A stretch of 64,000 bases of DNA from Haliotis asinina (GCF_037392515.1 NC_090283.1:30210249-30274248), one strand, 5' to 3'; counted from the stretch's first letter, positions 42,681-54,832 are shown. The notes: generated by a model from the sequence alone, not told the origin. A program made the numbers and translations.

Positions 42681-42845
42681 CGAGTGAGTGAGGGAGTTTA
42701 GTTTTACGCCTCTTTTAGCAATATTCCAGCAATATCAGGGCGAGGGACACCAGAAATGGTCTTCACGCATTGTTACCCAAGTGGAGATTCGAACCCGGGT
42801 CTTCGGCGTCACGAGCGAACGCTTTAACCACGGGGCTACCCCACA
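42681..42845 (-). mobile_element. Family B SINE, full length
   Basis: GAGTGAGTGAGGGAGTTTAG, AGCAATATTCCAGCAATATC, AGATTCGAACCCGGGTC, TCACGAGCGAACGCTTTAAC and GGGCTACCCCAC in antisense. Confidence 0.9.
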
Positions 42846-43615
42846 GTCCGATCATCACGCAATGTGCACTGATCATATTGCTAGGAGTAGCGTTATACAA
42901 AGACTGTAAAACAAGCAAAGCATACGTATGTTCACGAGTTTGAGTGCGTATTTGTGTGAAGTCTGTGTTTTGCCGGGCTTAAGATGCAGACAGAGAATTT
43001 CTTAAAGTTAGCATATAGTGACACACATACCTGCATGTCGTGTGCAGGATGCTTGGCTGTCCCTGCCTGAGTTTTAACAAAACAGTTCCGGGCTGCTGCA
43101 CCGTCCTACACAAGTACAGTTCAACCATCTCTGGGTGGGGAATTAAATGAGCTGCTCACAAGGGAAATATGTTTTTCGGTTTTGTTGAGAAAAGGCTTTG
43201 CCACTGAGTGGTATTGTTCAACAAAGATGTTAAGTAAGATAATGGATGGTGGATGCGAGAATGATAGGGGTGTGTGTGGTGGTGTACGGGGAAGCATCCG
43301 TACTGAACCATTATGTGACTTCTAGTAGTTGTCTGCTGACGTAATCCCATGCATAAATGAATCTCAAACATTAACAGGGAAAAGTTTTTGTACATGCTTT
43401 TAATGAGTTGGTAATAATTTTTGTAGATTCAGACACACTCAACTGCAACGAAGAACGAGAATTGAGTAAACATAGTAATTCTGCAACGCGCCGTGGATAT
43501 TCCCTCGTGGATCCTGTGATCTGATGGGACTGATTTCAGACAGGTGCCCGGCAGTCGTGAGAAAGCACTGTCTTCAGTGTGTCTACACAGCACATTGCCG
43601 CTTACTCATTTGTTC
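42846..43615. other. Gene-free stretch
   Basis: No recognisable gene on either strand. The 79-codon minus ORF at 43156-43395 is His-rich by composition only. Confidence 0.4.
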
Positions 43616-43733
43616 GAAAGGCAGTCGAGTAGTCTAGTGGTTCAAACATTCAGTCGTCACGTCCCGAGTTCGAGTCCCCACAACGTGTGAAGCTCTTTTC
43701 TGAGGTTCCCAGCCGTGATGTTGCTGGCAAATA
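43616..43733 (+). mobile_element. Family B SINE, tail-truncated
   Basis: TAGTCTAGTGGTTCAAAC, CGTCACGTCCC, GAGTTCGAGTCCCC and CGTGATGTTGCTGGCA. Confidence 0.82.
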
Positions 43734-44570
43734 AGGGCAAATAAGTTATCACTTTAAAGTTATTGTGAAAAAATATAACAAAAGGACTAGTACCTTTGTG
43801 TTGCTAAACAGAAAAAAATCGCCAAACGTCCTGGTAATAACGGAACTGTCCAAAATCTTTTTGTTAATCGTGCATTTGTTTCCAAAATGTGAAAAAAGCA
43901 ATCGTGGTACAAATGCACGTGCATGATTGTGGAATAAATACCGATGTTGGACACAGCTGTGCAGTAACCCAAACTCCACCACTACTATAACACGACTTAC
44001 GTGGGCAGAGCTGATCGGTCTGGCCAATATTGAAGATTCACAACGTCAGCTGACATGCAACTTCCGCCATCAGCAAATTGATCAACCATAAACAGCAGAG
44101 TCGCCAGATCGAAACCCGCGCGACATCGGGAAGAGCTAGAGTTACGACACCGCCCCAAGACTGACAGCATGTAACAGATCCATCCCCGGAAAAGATTCGT
44201 GACAGATTCTATACACGCCATCAGCAGAAAAACCACTTGACATGGCTGATATACGATCCCAACGCCCTTTGCGTGGTATGGCCTTGACACGTCTACACCG
44301 TCAACGCAGACTTCAAAGGGCACTGTCTACGTCAGTGGCAGCGACGTCGCTGGGAGAGAATGATTTTGTAGATGGAAGTCGGTTCCGTAGGTTTAGCAGC
44401 GACATCAGACTTCAGACATGACCCCAGTGGAACATATTTGATCTCCAGCTGATACCAGCTTCAACGAAGAGACGTGTACCTGACTCCTGTCGTATTATGT
44501 GACTCTTTATTCACTTTCCGAATGAACAGCCTTCAGTCAAAAATGACATGCATTTTTCCCATAATCCTCA
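43734..44570. other. Gene-free stretch with a SINE scrap
   Basis: 44098-44156 (AGATCGAAACCCGCGCGAC) is probably a decayed tRNA-type head on the minus strand. The 108-codon minus ORF through it (43997-44323) ends at a donor-like CCCAC/GTAAGT but has no motif. Confidence 0.35.
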
Positions 44571-45360
44571 CAGAATATGCATAGAAGAACACTATTGTGC
44601 GCAGAGCATGCACACGAAACATTCTTGTTCACAGAACATCCACGAGAAACACTATTGCTCAAAGAAAATCAACACGAAAAGCTATTGTTCTCAGAACATC
44701 CACACGAAACACTATTGTTCACAGTACATCAACACGAAACACTATTGCTCACAGAATATCCACACGGAATACTATTTTTTTTCAATGTAGATCCACACAA
44801 AAAACGTTCTTCACAGAACATCCACACGAAACACTTTTCTTCACAGAACATCCATATGAAACGCTGTTGGTCACAGAACATACACGCGAAACACTATTGT
44901 TCACGGAACATCCACACAGAGCACTATTGTTCACAGAATATCCGTATGGAACACTATTGTTCACTGCACATCCACACAAAAAACTATTGTTCACAGAACA
45001 TCCACACAAAACGATATTATTCACAGAATATCCACAAGGAACATTTTTGTTCACAGAAAATCAACACGAAACACTATTGTTCACAGAATATCCATATGGA
45101 ACACTATTGTTCACTGTACATCCACACAAAACGCTATTGTTCACAGAACATCCACACGAAACACTATTGTTCACAGAACATCCACACATAATTATATTAT
45201 TCACAGAACATCCACACAGAACACTATTGTTCACAGTACATCAACACGAAACACTATTGTTCACAGAACATCCACACGGAACACTATTGTTCACAGTACA
45301 TCCATAAGAAATGCTATTGTCCACAGAACATCATGAAACAGTATTGTTCACAGTACATGC
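44571..45360 (+). repeat. Large 30-bp minisatellite (~26 copies)
   Basis: The unit TTCACAGAACATCCACACGA plus AACACTATTG is repeated with scattered substitutions over 790 bases, with one break at 44774 (T run and TAG). Since 30 is a multiple of 3 and the unit has no stop, frames of 204 and 236 codons stay open on + and 90 on -. They would encode a 10-residue repeat such as FTEHPHETLL. No signal peptide, splice site or promoter supports a gene. Confidence 0.92.
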
Positions 45361-45637
45361 ACTGTTTAATCACAGTTGACATCACTTCCTGTAAATTTTG
45401 TTATCAGATCCCCGATCCACACAGTTATAAACTATCGCAGACCCCATATTTCCTATACTGAAGTGTTAGTCGTGGCACTACAGATGTCTTTGTAGGGTGC
45501 TCGTCCCTGGCTTGTGTCTGAGTAGCAAGTAGAAGTGTGAATTGGGTAAGCAAGCATCATCGTATAAAGTATAAATGTACATTATTATGTGATAATAATT
45601 TGTACGCACGACAAACCATGTACCGCGAAGTAGTGAT
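45361..45637. other. Short gene-free stretch
   Basis: Nothing recognised. Confidence 0.35.
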
Positions 45638-45803
45638 CGAGTGAGTGAGTGAGCATGGTTTTACGCCACTTGTAGCAATATTCCAGCAATATCAAGGTCG
45701 GGGACACAAGGAATGTGTTTCATGTATTGTACCGGTATGGGGAATCGAACCCGGGTCTTCGGCGTGAAGAGAAAACGCTTTATTCGCTAGGTTACCCCAC
45801 AGC
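45638..45803 (-). mobile_element. Family B SINE, full length
   Basis: GAGTGAGTGAGTGAGCATGG, AGCAATATTCCAGCAATATC, GGGGAATCGAACCCGGGTC and TAGGTTACCCCACAGC in antisense. Confidence 0.9.
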
Positions 45804-46826
45804 TTAACATTAAGGTAACTGGCGCTTCAGCTCCTTATATATTCGTAATGTACATAAGCAAAATTGTGTTTTAAAGTGAAAAACACCAAGTGTTAATTAT
45901 AACCCAAATATTGATTTATTTCTGGATACACACATCCCCAGTTAATCATTACAACGTCACGTAAAAATAGGCATCAGCTGCAGTAAATGACTAAGTATTA
46001 TGCTAGGATTTACAACCAGTGCCCCAGCAGTGATTCACTACGACAATCTGTAAATATCCCACTTGCACATACGTATTATAGAAGAAAAACACTGGCTTAT
46101 ATCATTTTCCAAATCGATTTGTTTGCATATATGTTTCATAGGATCTGAAGTTTTGTTTGAATGACGTGCTCTCCTTCAATAACGGGTCAAGTCATTAGGT
46201 ATGACCGAGCGTGCCGCTGTAAAGTTCATTTCTCTTACTCGATCAGCTTGTACATCGCATGATCAGTGTTGTCAATCAGTTGTCAATATCAGATGAGGGT
46301 GGTGACCTGACCCGGTCAGACTGACTGTCAACACCCGTCGTCCCGTGTTGGAGAGACTGTAGCACAATATCACTGCAGGGATACAGGTAAACTAAATATA
46401 TCTCTAAGTTATAACAGGTAAACAGGGGCCCTGTGCGGAGACGACATGGTGTTCGCTATACTAGAAAACCGGTTTTGGAAACGAATGCCTTGTGTGACGG
46501 TATTGTGAGAAGGTGAATAGCCAAATAGGTCTTCTGTCGATTTAGTGAATATTGCATACCTGCCTTCACCAACTTCAACGGACCAGCCGCTCCTTCAGTG
46601 TAGCAAAAGCCCTGATAGAGAGGGGTACAGAAGGGATGACATATTGCCCTCACCCCCGGGATCTGGACGTACGGTTTGGTTGTTATTGGCGTGTCTATAG
46701 CTTGTCTGTTGCATCAGCGGGTATGGCGAGCTTTGTGTAGAAGGCCGAAAACCTGGTGTCAATTTCACTACATTTCACAGTGCTTCGTCAGGAGTTTTAG
46801 AGATAGGGAGTGAAAGATAATTCAAT
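45804..46826. other. Upstream of the CH-domain exon
   Basis: An acceptor-like CTACATTTCACAG at 46768-46780 precedes the exon by about 47 bases, so a 5' UTR intron is possible. No other exon seen. Confidence 0.4.
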
Positions 46827-47130
46827 ATGAATCACTTCGGAGGGGCAAAGGAGTCTCTTCATTACCCGGATCTGGCTCAACGGATGCAGATTCAGAAGAA
46901 CACATTCACCAACTGGCTCAATGAACAACTGAAGTGCAGAAACATCGTCATTCACGACATCAGGACCGACTTCCAAGACGGCGTGAACCTTCTGGCCCTG
47001 GTAGAGGAGCTGCAACATCGGAGATTCGGGGGTGTTGCTAAGCATCCGGCAAAACATTTTGAGAAGTTACAGAATGTGAGTGTTGCTCTTGATGCCATCT
47101 CCAGGGACGGCGTGCGCATCGTCAACATTG
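46827..47130 (+). CDS. Calponin-homology domain exon (filamin-like), first coding exon
   Basis: 101 codons from an ATG with A at -3, ending ATT G/GTAAGT (phase 1). After about 20 leader residues the peptide has IQKNTFTNWLNEQLKC, RTDFQDGVNLLALVEELQ, LQNVSVALDAI and GVRIVNI. This is the first half to two-thirds of a type 1 CH domain, the actin-binding fold of filamin, alpha-actinin, spectrin and plakins. The NEQLK and NVSVAL spellings resemble filamin most. The expected next part (IVDGNLKLILGLIW-like) was not found downstream, so the following exon is either beyond the window or overlooked. The protein would bind F-actin in the cytoskeleton. Confidence 0.8.
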
Positions 47131-47301
47131 GTAAGTTAAAACGTCATCGCATGCATGCAACACTGTGATACACTGCTATTGAGAAAGATAAGCTATACAA
47201 CTGGGTGTTATGCTTAAGGTAGGGGTATGTATGCATTTCAGTGTGGGTATGCAGGGGGAGGGATGATTACTGGGATGATGGAGATGAGGGATGGTGTGGG
47301 A
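47131..47301 (+). other. Start of the intron after the CH exon
   Basis: Donor GTAAGT, then AT-rich sequence. Confidence 0.6.
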
Positions 47302-47302
47302 A

Positions 47303-47343
<41 letters not shown>

Positions 47344-47401
47344 CGACGACGACAACGATGATGATGACGACGACGACGATGATGATGACGATGATGATGA
47401 T
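47302..47401. repeat. (GAT/GAC)n microsatellite
   Basis: About 33 trinucleotide units, GAT with blocks of GAC. It yields false poly-Asp (+) and poly-Ser/His (-) frames. Confidence 0.95.
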
Positions 47402-48855
47402 TTTGACAAGATAGTGTCCTGCGTATACTCATCCCACACACGCTTCGATGATTTCAGCCTCTACGCTATCACAGAAGCCCATGTATTTTCACGTTCTGAT
47501 TACCCCGAATAGAACATCTTGTTACACCGCCTGTCTGAAAAGGGCCTTTGCAAAATCCTTAAATCCATGAATTATTGACAAAACTCAGTTTAAGCTCAAC
47601 GCGAGTCTGCATCTCATTGTTTGCATGGAATAAATTAATTTTACATAGAAGTTGATCGATCGCTCCATGTATGACACATGTGACAACCTTATTAATTGTT
47701 ATCGGCAGGGCAGTGTTTGCACAAAGAAATCAATGACCTTCTGTGTGCTGTTAAAAATATAATATGACATGACACAAAAAATATTTCAGATCGTATCATA
47801 TATATCAACAGAAAGAGCCACATCGTTTGTAGAGTACAACCAGGACTCTCCACAAGTGTATAATCGATCTAAACTAGGTTTTGCCTCGGGCGATGTACAT
47901 ATTGGTGAATATTTGATAACCTAGAATCCTAGATGTACGAGAAACAAGTACAGATTGTTTAAAAACCATATATTTTCTACATTTCTGTTGCATCATGTAG
48001 CAAGCGCCACTACCACCTTAGCCACTGGGATGACATGACATTACATAAAGGATCGTAGCAAATAAATATGTCTGAGAATGAATTCATTCTACTTCAGCTG
48101 TCATGAGTTTGTGTGTCACCGTGATATTTACACACTGCTGAGAGACCAGCTGAGACACATCGCAGCTGAAGTCGTACATGGTTAAACTAGACTTAACACA
48201 CTTCCACAACACCATGCCACTCTCATAGACTATCAAATACAATTTTGTCGCACATGGTTATCTTAGTGAGAGAATAGCTGAACGTTCTGGAAACTATTCT
48301 AAAATAAAGAGACGATAAATAAAACGTGATGAATTAAGTTTTATACGTAGACCCCCCCTACGCGAGAAGCAGAAATCCCAATGTTTTCCTGTTAGTCGGA
48401 CAGGGAGTGTTATTAAAATGCCAAGAGATGTTCCTGACGTTGAGTGCTATGAATAACTATTACATGTAGGGTAGGGCATGTTTAGAAGGAATGTGACCCA
48501 AGTTACACATGTGATATGTGTACCTTTTTCAATGCAAAATGGATACAGATACTGTAATGTTGTACTGTTTCTCATGGTTTCTCACGAGGTACTCAGTAAT
48601 GTCGGACGGAAACCAGTATTAATGGAACATGGACTAAGCAATCCAGTGATTGATAGAATAAGTAATGACCCAGGTCGTGGATATAATATGTCACTCCGTC
48701 AACCAGGTTACAAAGTACGTCCATTACAGCCTCGTGCTAGCTGCAGTTAGGATTGTATATAGAGTATCTGTCTAATGCGCATGGTTACGTAACACTCGCA
48801 GAAAAGAACAAACGCACACACGCACATGCAGACACAACAGTCATAGGATGTAAGA
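47402..48855. other. Intron-like stretch
   Basis: No exon recognised. 48595-48665 (GGAACATGGACTAAGCAATC, CAGTGATTGATAGAATAAG) may be a decayed family A scrap. Confidence 0.4.
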
Positions 48856-49020
48856 GGGCGCTGGCTTAGCCTAGTGGTTAAAGCGTTCGCTTGTCACACA
48901 GAAGATCCTGGTTCAATGCCTCACTTGGTATAATGTGTGAAGGCCATTTCCGGCGTCCCCTGCCGTGATATTTCTGGGATGTTGCTAAAGGCGGCGTAAA
49001 ACTAAACTCACTCACTTACA
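48856..49020 (+). mobile_element. Family B SINE, full length
   Basis: TTAGCCTAGTGGTTAAAGCG, GGTTCAATGCC, GGCGTCCCCTGCCGTGATAT and GGCGTAAAACTAAACTCACT. Confidence 0.9.
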
Positions 49021-49261
49021 GAAGGTATGCTTGGGATGACTGATAGCCTCATCATGAACCTCATACATATATTCATCAATGTTTAGAAACAATGCTGTCA
49101 CATTTTATATTAGTGGAAGTATGCTATACCCAAAAGATAATTTACTTTTTGAAATTTCATGCTAATATATCATATTGAGGTTTTACTTTATGATGCATGT
49201 ATGACGCATCTCACCGAAATGGATTATTTCTTCAGCGCTCATGTTAAACTTTTAAATCCAC
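49021..49261. other. Short gene-free stretch
   Basis: Nothing recognised. Confidence 0.35.
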
Positions 49262-49472
49262 CCGTGAAGATCCGTGTAGAATTGATCTTCAGCATTCCAT
49301 GCTCGTCGTAAGAGTCGATTAACGGGATCGGGTGGTCAGATTCGCTGACTTGGATGACACATATCGTATCTCAGTTGCGCTGATCGATGCAAATGCTCCT
49401 GATCACTGGATTGTCTGGTCCAGACTCGATTATTTACAGACCGCCGCCATATGGCTGGAACATTGCTGAGCG
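49262..49472 (+). mobile_element. Family A SINE
   Basis: CCGTGAAGATCCGTGTAGAA, ACGGGATCGGGTGGTCAG, GATCACTGGATTGTCTGGTC and GCCGCCATATGGCTGGAACA. The final tail is shortened. Confidence 0.88.
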
Positions 49473-49599
49473 TAACTTAAATCACTTTTTGAATTCCATT
49501 CAGAGATGTTGTCATTACAGAGGCCATCGTAATTAATAATCCAGACATTGATCAAGGGCATGTCGAGGAGGTCGTGAGAGGGCTGTTTGAGAGAAGGTG

Positions 49600-49765
49600 G
49601 TCGCTGTGGTAGCCTTGTGGATACGTTCGCTCGTCACACCGATAACCATGGTTCGATTCCCCACATGGATACATGTGTGCAGCCTACTTATCGTGTGCCC
49701 TGTCGTGATATTGCTTGAATGGTGCCAAAAGCGCCGTAAAACTACATTCAGTCAGTCACTGACAC
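49600..49765 (+). mobile_element. Family B SINE, full length
   Basis: GGTAGCCTTGTGGATACGTT, GGTTCGATTCCCCACATGG, CCTGTCGTGATATTGCTTGA and CGCCGTAAAACTACATTCAG. Confidence 0.88.
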
Positions 49766-51237
49766 ACTGACGTCATGACTACTTCAACCATGCTAGATCA
49801 GGCCACCTCAGTGAAATGTAGTCAGCATTATCATAAGACTCTCCTCTATCTAACAGCTTCACAAAGATCGGATTAACGGATAATACGAGAGTTTAATGTG
49901 GCATTGGGGCCACACGGGTCGGGGTTGAGGCGGGTAGTTTGTCAATGCATATCACAGTCCTGCATAAACATATAACCTTTACAGATTTTTACATTATGTC
50001 AAATATGGTTATATTTTTTTTCATGTAATCCTCAAACCATGTCCGACAATTCTGCTACACCTTGAATAAAGTCCATGCAGTAAGATCCCCCATATAGACA
50101 CGTTTGAGTCTGTCTGTTTGAGTCCGGTATCGCAGAATGCCAATCGTGTGGGGGGGTCTGTCACTATATCTCTAATGTAAAGCATACACGACAGGCCGAG
50201 TTCCATTAAATCAGAGACGGGTCACGTGACGTTGATTTTTTGTTGATTAGAGTGGGTTCACATAACCTTAAGACTGGCGCTCAAATACACATTTAACGTT
50301 TGTGTATGTTTCTCGACACTGAAACATGCAAACAATGACGGACTACACTCATATTCCAGGAACTGTAAATTGCCAAACGTTAAGTACTAGACACTTTTAT
50401 CATCACAGAGATAATCTTACACCTGTCTCTGTCTCTTAGGTAAATAATAATAGTCTGAATTACCATTTCATAAAATAAATAGATGTCAGATTGAGATACG
50501 TAAAATTAATAGTTTGAATTAAATACCACACTGATGTACTTACTGTCCGTTTATCTGGACTTTTCTAATCTAAAGATTCCAGACCTGGAGCTAGGTTGCC
50601 CTTTCCTCGGGCTGTTCAATATAAACGACAAGTTGTTTGTGTTAGAATAACTACTTTTTGACCAACCCTAACGTTCATGAAGAAAGGAAAGTTGGACTGC
50701 GTCCAACCCTGTCGGTCAACAACATTTTACAGTTATATGTTAATTTATTCAATTCCTATTTCGAAACTTCTTAATTATCACGCTTAAATGATTGGTTGCT
50801 TTGGCAACGAAGAATAATCGTTCATGTAACCACGTGTTCACACGGTTAGCACGTTCAGGCTCAATGTCCAGTGAAGTCAGCTGATATGAAATTGTTCTGA
50901 AATATATACCAATACAGAAGCGGTGGGGGTTCCAAGGAGTAATGGCTCAAACCATGGATCACCACACTGTGACATGGTTGATGTTTCAGCAAGATGTCCT
51001 ATAACCGTGATCTTTGTTCATCCTGTCAAGCACTTGTCTGTTTAAGATCATATGTACTAGCCTGGACTAATGCTGACTCAGTCAAGAACCCAACCCACTG
51101 CACCATGTCCTTTATACATAACCTGAGTCAGGTGGTAGCGAGTGGTCCTTTGCTCAAAGTCCTGGTCCTCCTTTCAGGAAACAACCTTTGCTAAGGTTAA
51201 CCTTAACTTCCATTTTTTAACACTGCACTAAGGTAAC
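49766..51237. other. Gene-free stretch
   Basis: No coding signal recognised. 51178-51215 (GCTAAGGTTAACC) belongs with the repeat end that follows. Confidence 0.4.
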
Positions 51238-51290
51238 CTTAGTGACTTACGATCACCTCAGTACTTTGTGAAAGGTTATCCTGCTTGCAG
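51238..51290 (-). repeat. Dispersed repeat R1 end, inverted copy
   Basis: CCTTAGTGACTTACGATCAC, then CTCAGTACTTTGTGAAAGG. It is the reverse complement of 29764-29812 with few changes. Confidence 0.6.
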
Positions 51291-52616
51291 ATCAGTTAAG
51301 ATTCCTTGGACGGGGGAATGTGTTTTGTACCTTGATTTTCAATCTTGCCCCACAACGAAGCACGCGCGATGCAGGTGATCTGACCTGAGGCAAGTGAATT
51401 TGTTCAAACTTAACTCTGTTCACCTACGATTAAAATGGGTACCCACTGGGATAATGTCACGTGACTCTTAACCTTCTCGCGTCACAGGTGGCTTGGATTT
51501 ATTTATTTGTGTGTTTGTTTGTTGGTTGGTTTTGGAGGGGTGGGTGGGTGGCACTTCTAGCGTGCATCATGCATTGAGAAATGCACATGGTAAATAGACT
51601 ATTATAATTCGTTGTTATTACTAACCAACCATGGCCACAATGACTGTGTAAGCAAGGACGCAATGAGTATATCCATCTCCCAGGTGAATGTAGGCTGTGT
51701 GGCTTCACGTGTGCACCACCCCATGTCATGGTTGACTTGTGCATGGAGCTGAGAATATTGAAGGGGGTCGAAATGTGAATGGAATCACCCAGGCGAGGAG
51801 AATTGTGGGACTTTGGATTTGAAAACGAGCTTTGATCTAACATGAAGTAACTGAGTCTATCTATGGAGTACACCCATACCCATCTGTGTGGATACATGTA
51901 CCATTGTTAAACATGTTGCAAAATGAACACACAGTTGATCCCACATGTGTGGCTGAGAGCAAATACGTCAGAATCTACAGTCTTCTATTTCCGATACATG
52001 ATCACATTATCAAAAAAATTAAAGTTGATCGTTCAAATTATACCATTTAATGTAGGTCGTGCTTGAATATGTATTTACTTTTCGTGAAGTAGTACAGTGA
52101 ATTGTCCTCCAGAAACGAAAGTAACACCATTTCTTTCTTCAGTACACAGTCGTTTATTGTCACGTGGCCAGGTTATTAAAGTATTTGTCACTAACACTAA
52201 TGATACATCTCCTTCATGCCAAATTATTTCAGGTTTTTTGAGCTGATACAATATATGGCGTGGTAAATATTTTCGGTTTACTGGTTGTTTCTGTTTACAA
52301 TTTCTTAGAATAGGCCTTGAGTTACACAGTTTCTAATATTTTCTATTTCAACTGCACACATATTTGTCTTACAAATCATGAAGAGGTGTCACCTAGCAAC
52401 AAAACTACAACGTTGCCGTGGGTCACACATGGAAATATTGCGGAAATGAATGTGCAGCGTGACTGTCACATGTGGGCTGTCGAGACATGAAACAGCTGAA
52501 CATAAGGGAATATGACAGGCATCACCTCACAAGCTTTCCTTCAGCTGAACATCTAACACAATTTCGGCCTTCTTATAACGTATATCTTATAATGACGACA
52601 AATGCCATTGATTTTT
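51291..52616. other. Gene-free stretch
   Basis: Simple T/G sequence at 51498-51552 (TTTGTTTGTTGGTTGG). The 132-codon minus ORF at 51499-51897 includes that simple sequence and shows no domain. Confidence 0.4.
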
Positions 52617-52815
52617 TTCATGACATCACCGACTTTTGTTATAATCATGACATCAACTCATTTTTTACATTCATAACATCAACTAATTTTGTTATAATGA
52701 CATAAACGTATTTTATTTTCATGACATCGGGTGTTATTTTGTTATAATCATGACATCAACTGTTATTGGTATTATCATGACATACACTATTTTTTCTATT
52801 GTGGTGACATCAACA
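52617..52815 (+). repeat. Loose tandem repeat, ~30-36-bp unit
   Basis: TCATGACATCAACT followed by TTTTGTTATAA recurs six or more times with length changes. Confidence 0.75.
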
Positions 52816-53241
52816 AGGAACGCGGGAACACATGAGCGGTTACTGAGAATATATTTGGAGATGATTAATTACTGGTCTGTGCAGGTGGACACAGTTTATA
52901 ATTGACCTATTTGTTAGTACACGTACATTGGTTGTTCAACTTTCATTTTAGTATATTTCTTTTACGTTTATACATCTTTGTCATTGTCATGTACGTTGTG
53001 GGTTTGAATCCCAGATTTAACATATTACACCCGTATTAGGTTACCATCATCTCCAAGTAAGTTAGGTTGAACGACATTTTCAAAGGCAACCAGGGTGAGT
53101 AGAGTACTCATTGAAAGGGCCTCTGGCTGGCTACATGAAAATCTAGGGCACAAACCACACTCACTCATTCACTCACACACTCACAAACTGGCTTTCTCAC
53201 TCACTCCTCAAATGTTTCGTTGATTAAAACATCACTGTAGT
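52816..53241. other. Gene-free stretch with SINE-like scraps
   Basis: 52998-53015 (GTGGGTTTGAATCCCAG) resembles a B box, and 53158-53180 ends in ACTCACTCATTCACTCAC, so a very decayed SINE is possible. Confidence 0.35.
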
Positions 53242-53511
53242 CTATTGCACGTGTGTTACAGTCAAAACAAAGCATTTGGACACACAGATTATGGTACTTT
53301 CACAGACACCATCATGAACATCGTTTTCATGAACAGACATGTGCATTCTCCTGACATGTAATAATCCCGCGAACAGATAAACACTATCTTGCTGAAGGTA
53401 CCCATCGTTCTTTTCATTCAGTCCAGCAAGTATTGTTGACGCAAGGCAGGAATAAGATGCAGCCTGCACAAAATCAAACACCTCTTTGTCGGGGAGCTTG
53501 CTACTCATCAT
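53242..53511 (-). CDS. Coding-like ORF, unknown (weak)
   Basis: 89 codons from an ATG at 53511, starting MMSSKLPDKEVFDFVQAASY and continuing as balanced, non-repetitive sequence. The bases just upstream, in another frame, also read coding-like (FVPETAALITTIQTFYEFAK) up to a double stop, so a frame-shifted relic is possible. No family recognised and no splice sites confirmed. Confidence 0.25.
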   Translation of the reverse strand: MMSSKLPDKEVFDFVQAASYSCLASTILAGLNEKNDGYLQQDSVYLFAGLLHVRRMHMSVHENDVHDGVCESTIICVSKCFVLTVTHVQ

Positions 53512-53677
53512 TTAGCGAATTCATAAAAGGTTTGAATCGTCGTGATGAGTGCAGCTGTCTCTGGTACAAAAGCCCCAGAAAACAGTCTCACAGTCGAGAA
53601 GTGTTAACAATAGAGCTCATTCTGTATTTATAAACTACACTGTAATATTGACATTCGTGGATGTATGCCCATTGGAA

Positions 53678-53823
53678 AGGTGGGTGAGTTAAGAAATATT
53701 CATGCAATACCATGGCGGAGAACTCCAGAAATGGGCTTCACACATCTTGTCCATATGGGGAATCGAACCCAGATCTTCGGGTGACAAGCGAACACCTGAA
53801 CCACAAGGCTATCTTGCCGCCCA
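53678..53823 (-). mobile_element. Family B SINE with target duplication
   Basis: Antisense copy (CCAGAAATGGGC, GGGGAATCGAACCCAGATC, CACAAGGCTATCTTGCC), flanked by a perfect 10-base direct repeat CCCATTGGAA (53668-53677 and 53824-53833). Confidence 0.92.
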
Positions 53824-53833
53824 CCCATTGGAA

Positions 53834-54589
53834 CTGGTGTCTGTTAGGAGATGTTCCTAGACTTCAGTGTTATTACCATATGACCATCACATAGGAGTGA
53901 TGATAAAAACTATGCTACAGAACCCGTGTGAACAATACTCGATCCCATCTCTCTGTTCACTTTAAGCCTCCATAATTTGTTTTCTCCATATGCTTTGCAC
54001 ACTGATTAATACACCCAGTGATGGACATGCTCGGGGGTATATCAACAGAAAGTCTGCCATCTTTAAATAACAGACATTCATCCAAGGTATATTTATGACT
54101 GACAATTTGCCAATATAACAATGTAAGAGCCCCGCTCTGGCCTGTATAACACGGTCATGCCAGCTGATTCTATATGGAGGTGGATTATATAGCGTGGAAT
54201 AGATTGGTGGGCTGGCCCTAACTGTCAACACACTCTCGTCACTTTCTCTATCAGCTAGTCAGCCATTGCTTAAACATCTACATCTACATAAAGCACGTTC
54301 AATAAAAAGACTGAGGCTTTGCATGGAAGGGCAGAGTCGCGTCTAGTTAACAGAAATATATCATCTAATGTGACATTTTCTGATTATGTCTTTGTACACG
54401 AACGGGCTTTTAATCCCATGAATATGAAACTCCACACAGAACGCAATGTTTGTGTTGTTATAGTCAATATTATAAATATTTATATGCAGAAATAACTCAA
54501 TGAAGGTTGGGATGATCCTGCTACAAACACACAGGTTATGCATATGTTAGCTCGTGACCCCTGACCCCTGACCCCTCAGCACAGCTTAG
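53834..54589. other. Gene-free stretch
   Basis: The 89-codon minus ORF at 53962-54231 has no motif. A CTGACCC triplet repeat lies at 54557-54575. Confidence 0.4.
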
Positions 54590-54832
54590 TCAGCAAGTGG
54601 GAGTTCTACCATCAATAGACTTTCGGAAAATATGCAGACTACCCAATACTGCAGTCTTCTGCACGATATAGATTGTCAGAAGATCTGTGCTCATGGTAAC
54701 AAATTCTGGTATTCTTCCAACGCCAATCAAGGTATTGTAATGCAAACGTGACGTTTCGCACACGAGATCCGCATACTTGCCATGTATTTCCTGAATCTTG
54801 TCAATCAAATTGTGTAAAAAGTTACAGAAGAT
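54590..54832 (-). CDS. Candidate terminal exon, unknown protein (weak)
   Basis: Open on the minus strand from a stop near 54833 to a TGA at 54590. It lacks an early ATG, so it would be an internal or last exon starting at an AG (GATTGACAAG or GATTCAG). The peptide (KYADLVCETSRLHYNTLIGV, GRIPEFVTMSTDLLTIYIVQ) has ordinary protein composition and ends KSIDGRTPTC. Family unknown. No downstream AATAAA was found on the minus strand. Confidence 0.25.
   Translation of the reverse strand: MFCNFLHNLIDKIQEIHGKYADLVCETSRLHYNTLIGVGRIPEFVTMSTDLLTIYIVQKTAVLGSLHIFRKSIDGRTPTC

Noticed and set aside
44571..45360. CRISPR-like array
   Set aside because: Units are contiguous with no variable spacers. It is a minisatellite in animal DNA.
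47176..47512. Poly-Asp (+) and poly-Ser/His (-) ORFs
   Set aside because: They are translations of the GAT/GAC microsatellite in the intron after the CH exon.
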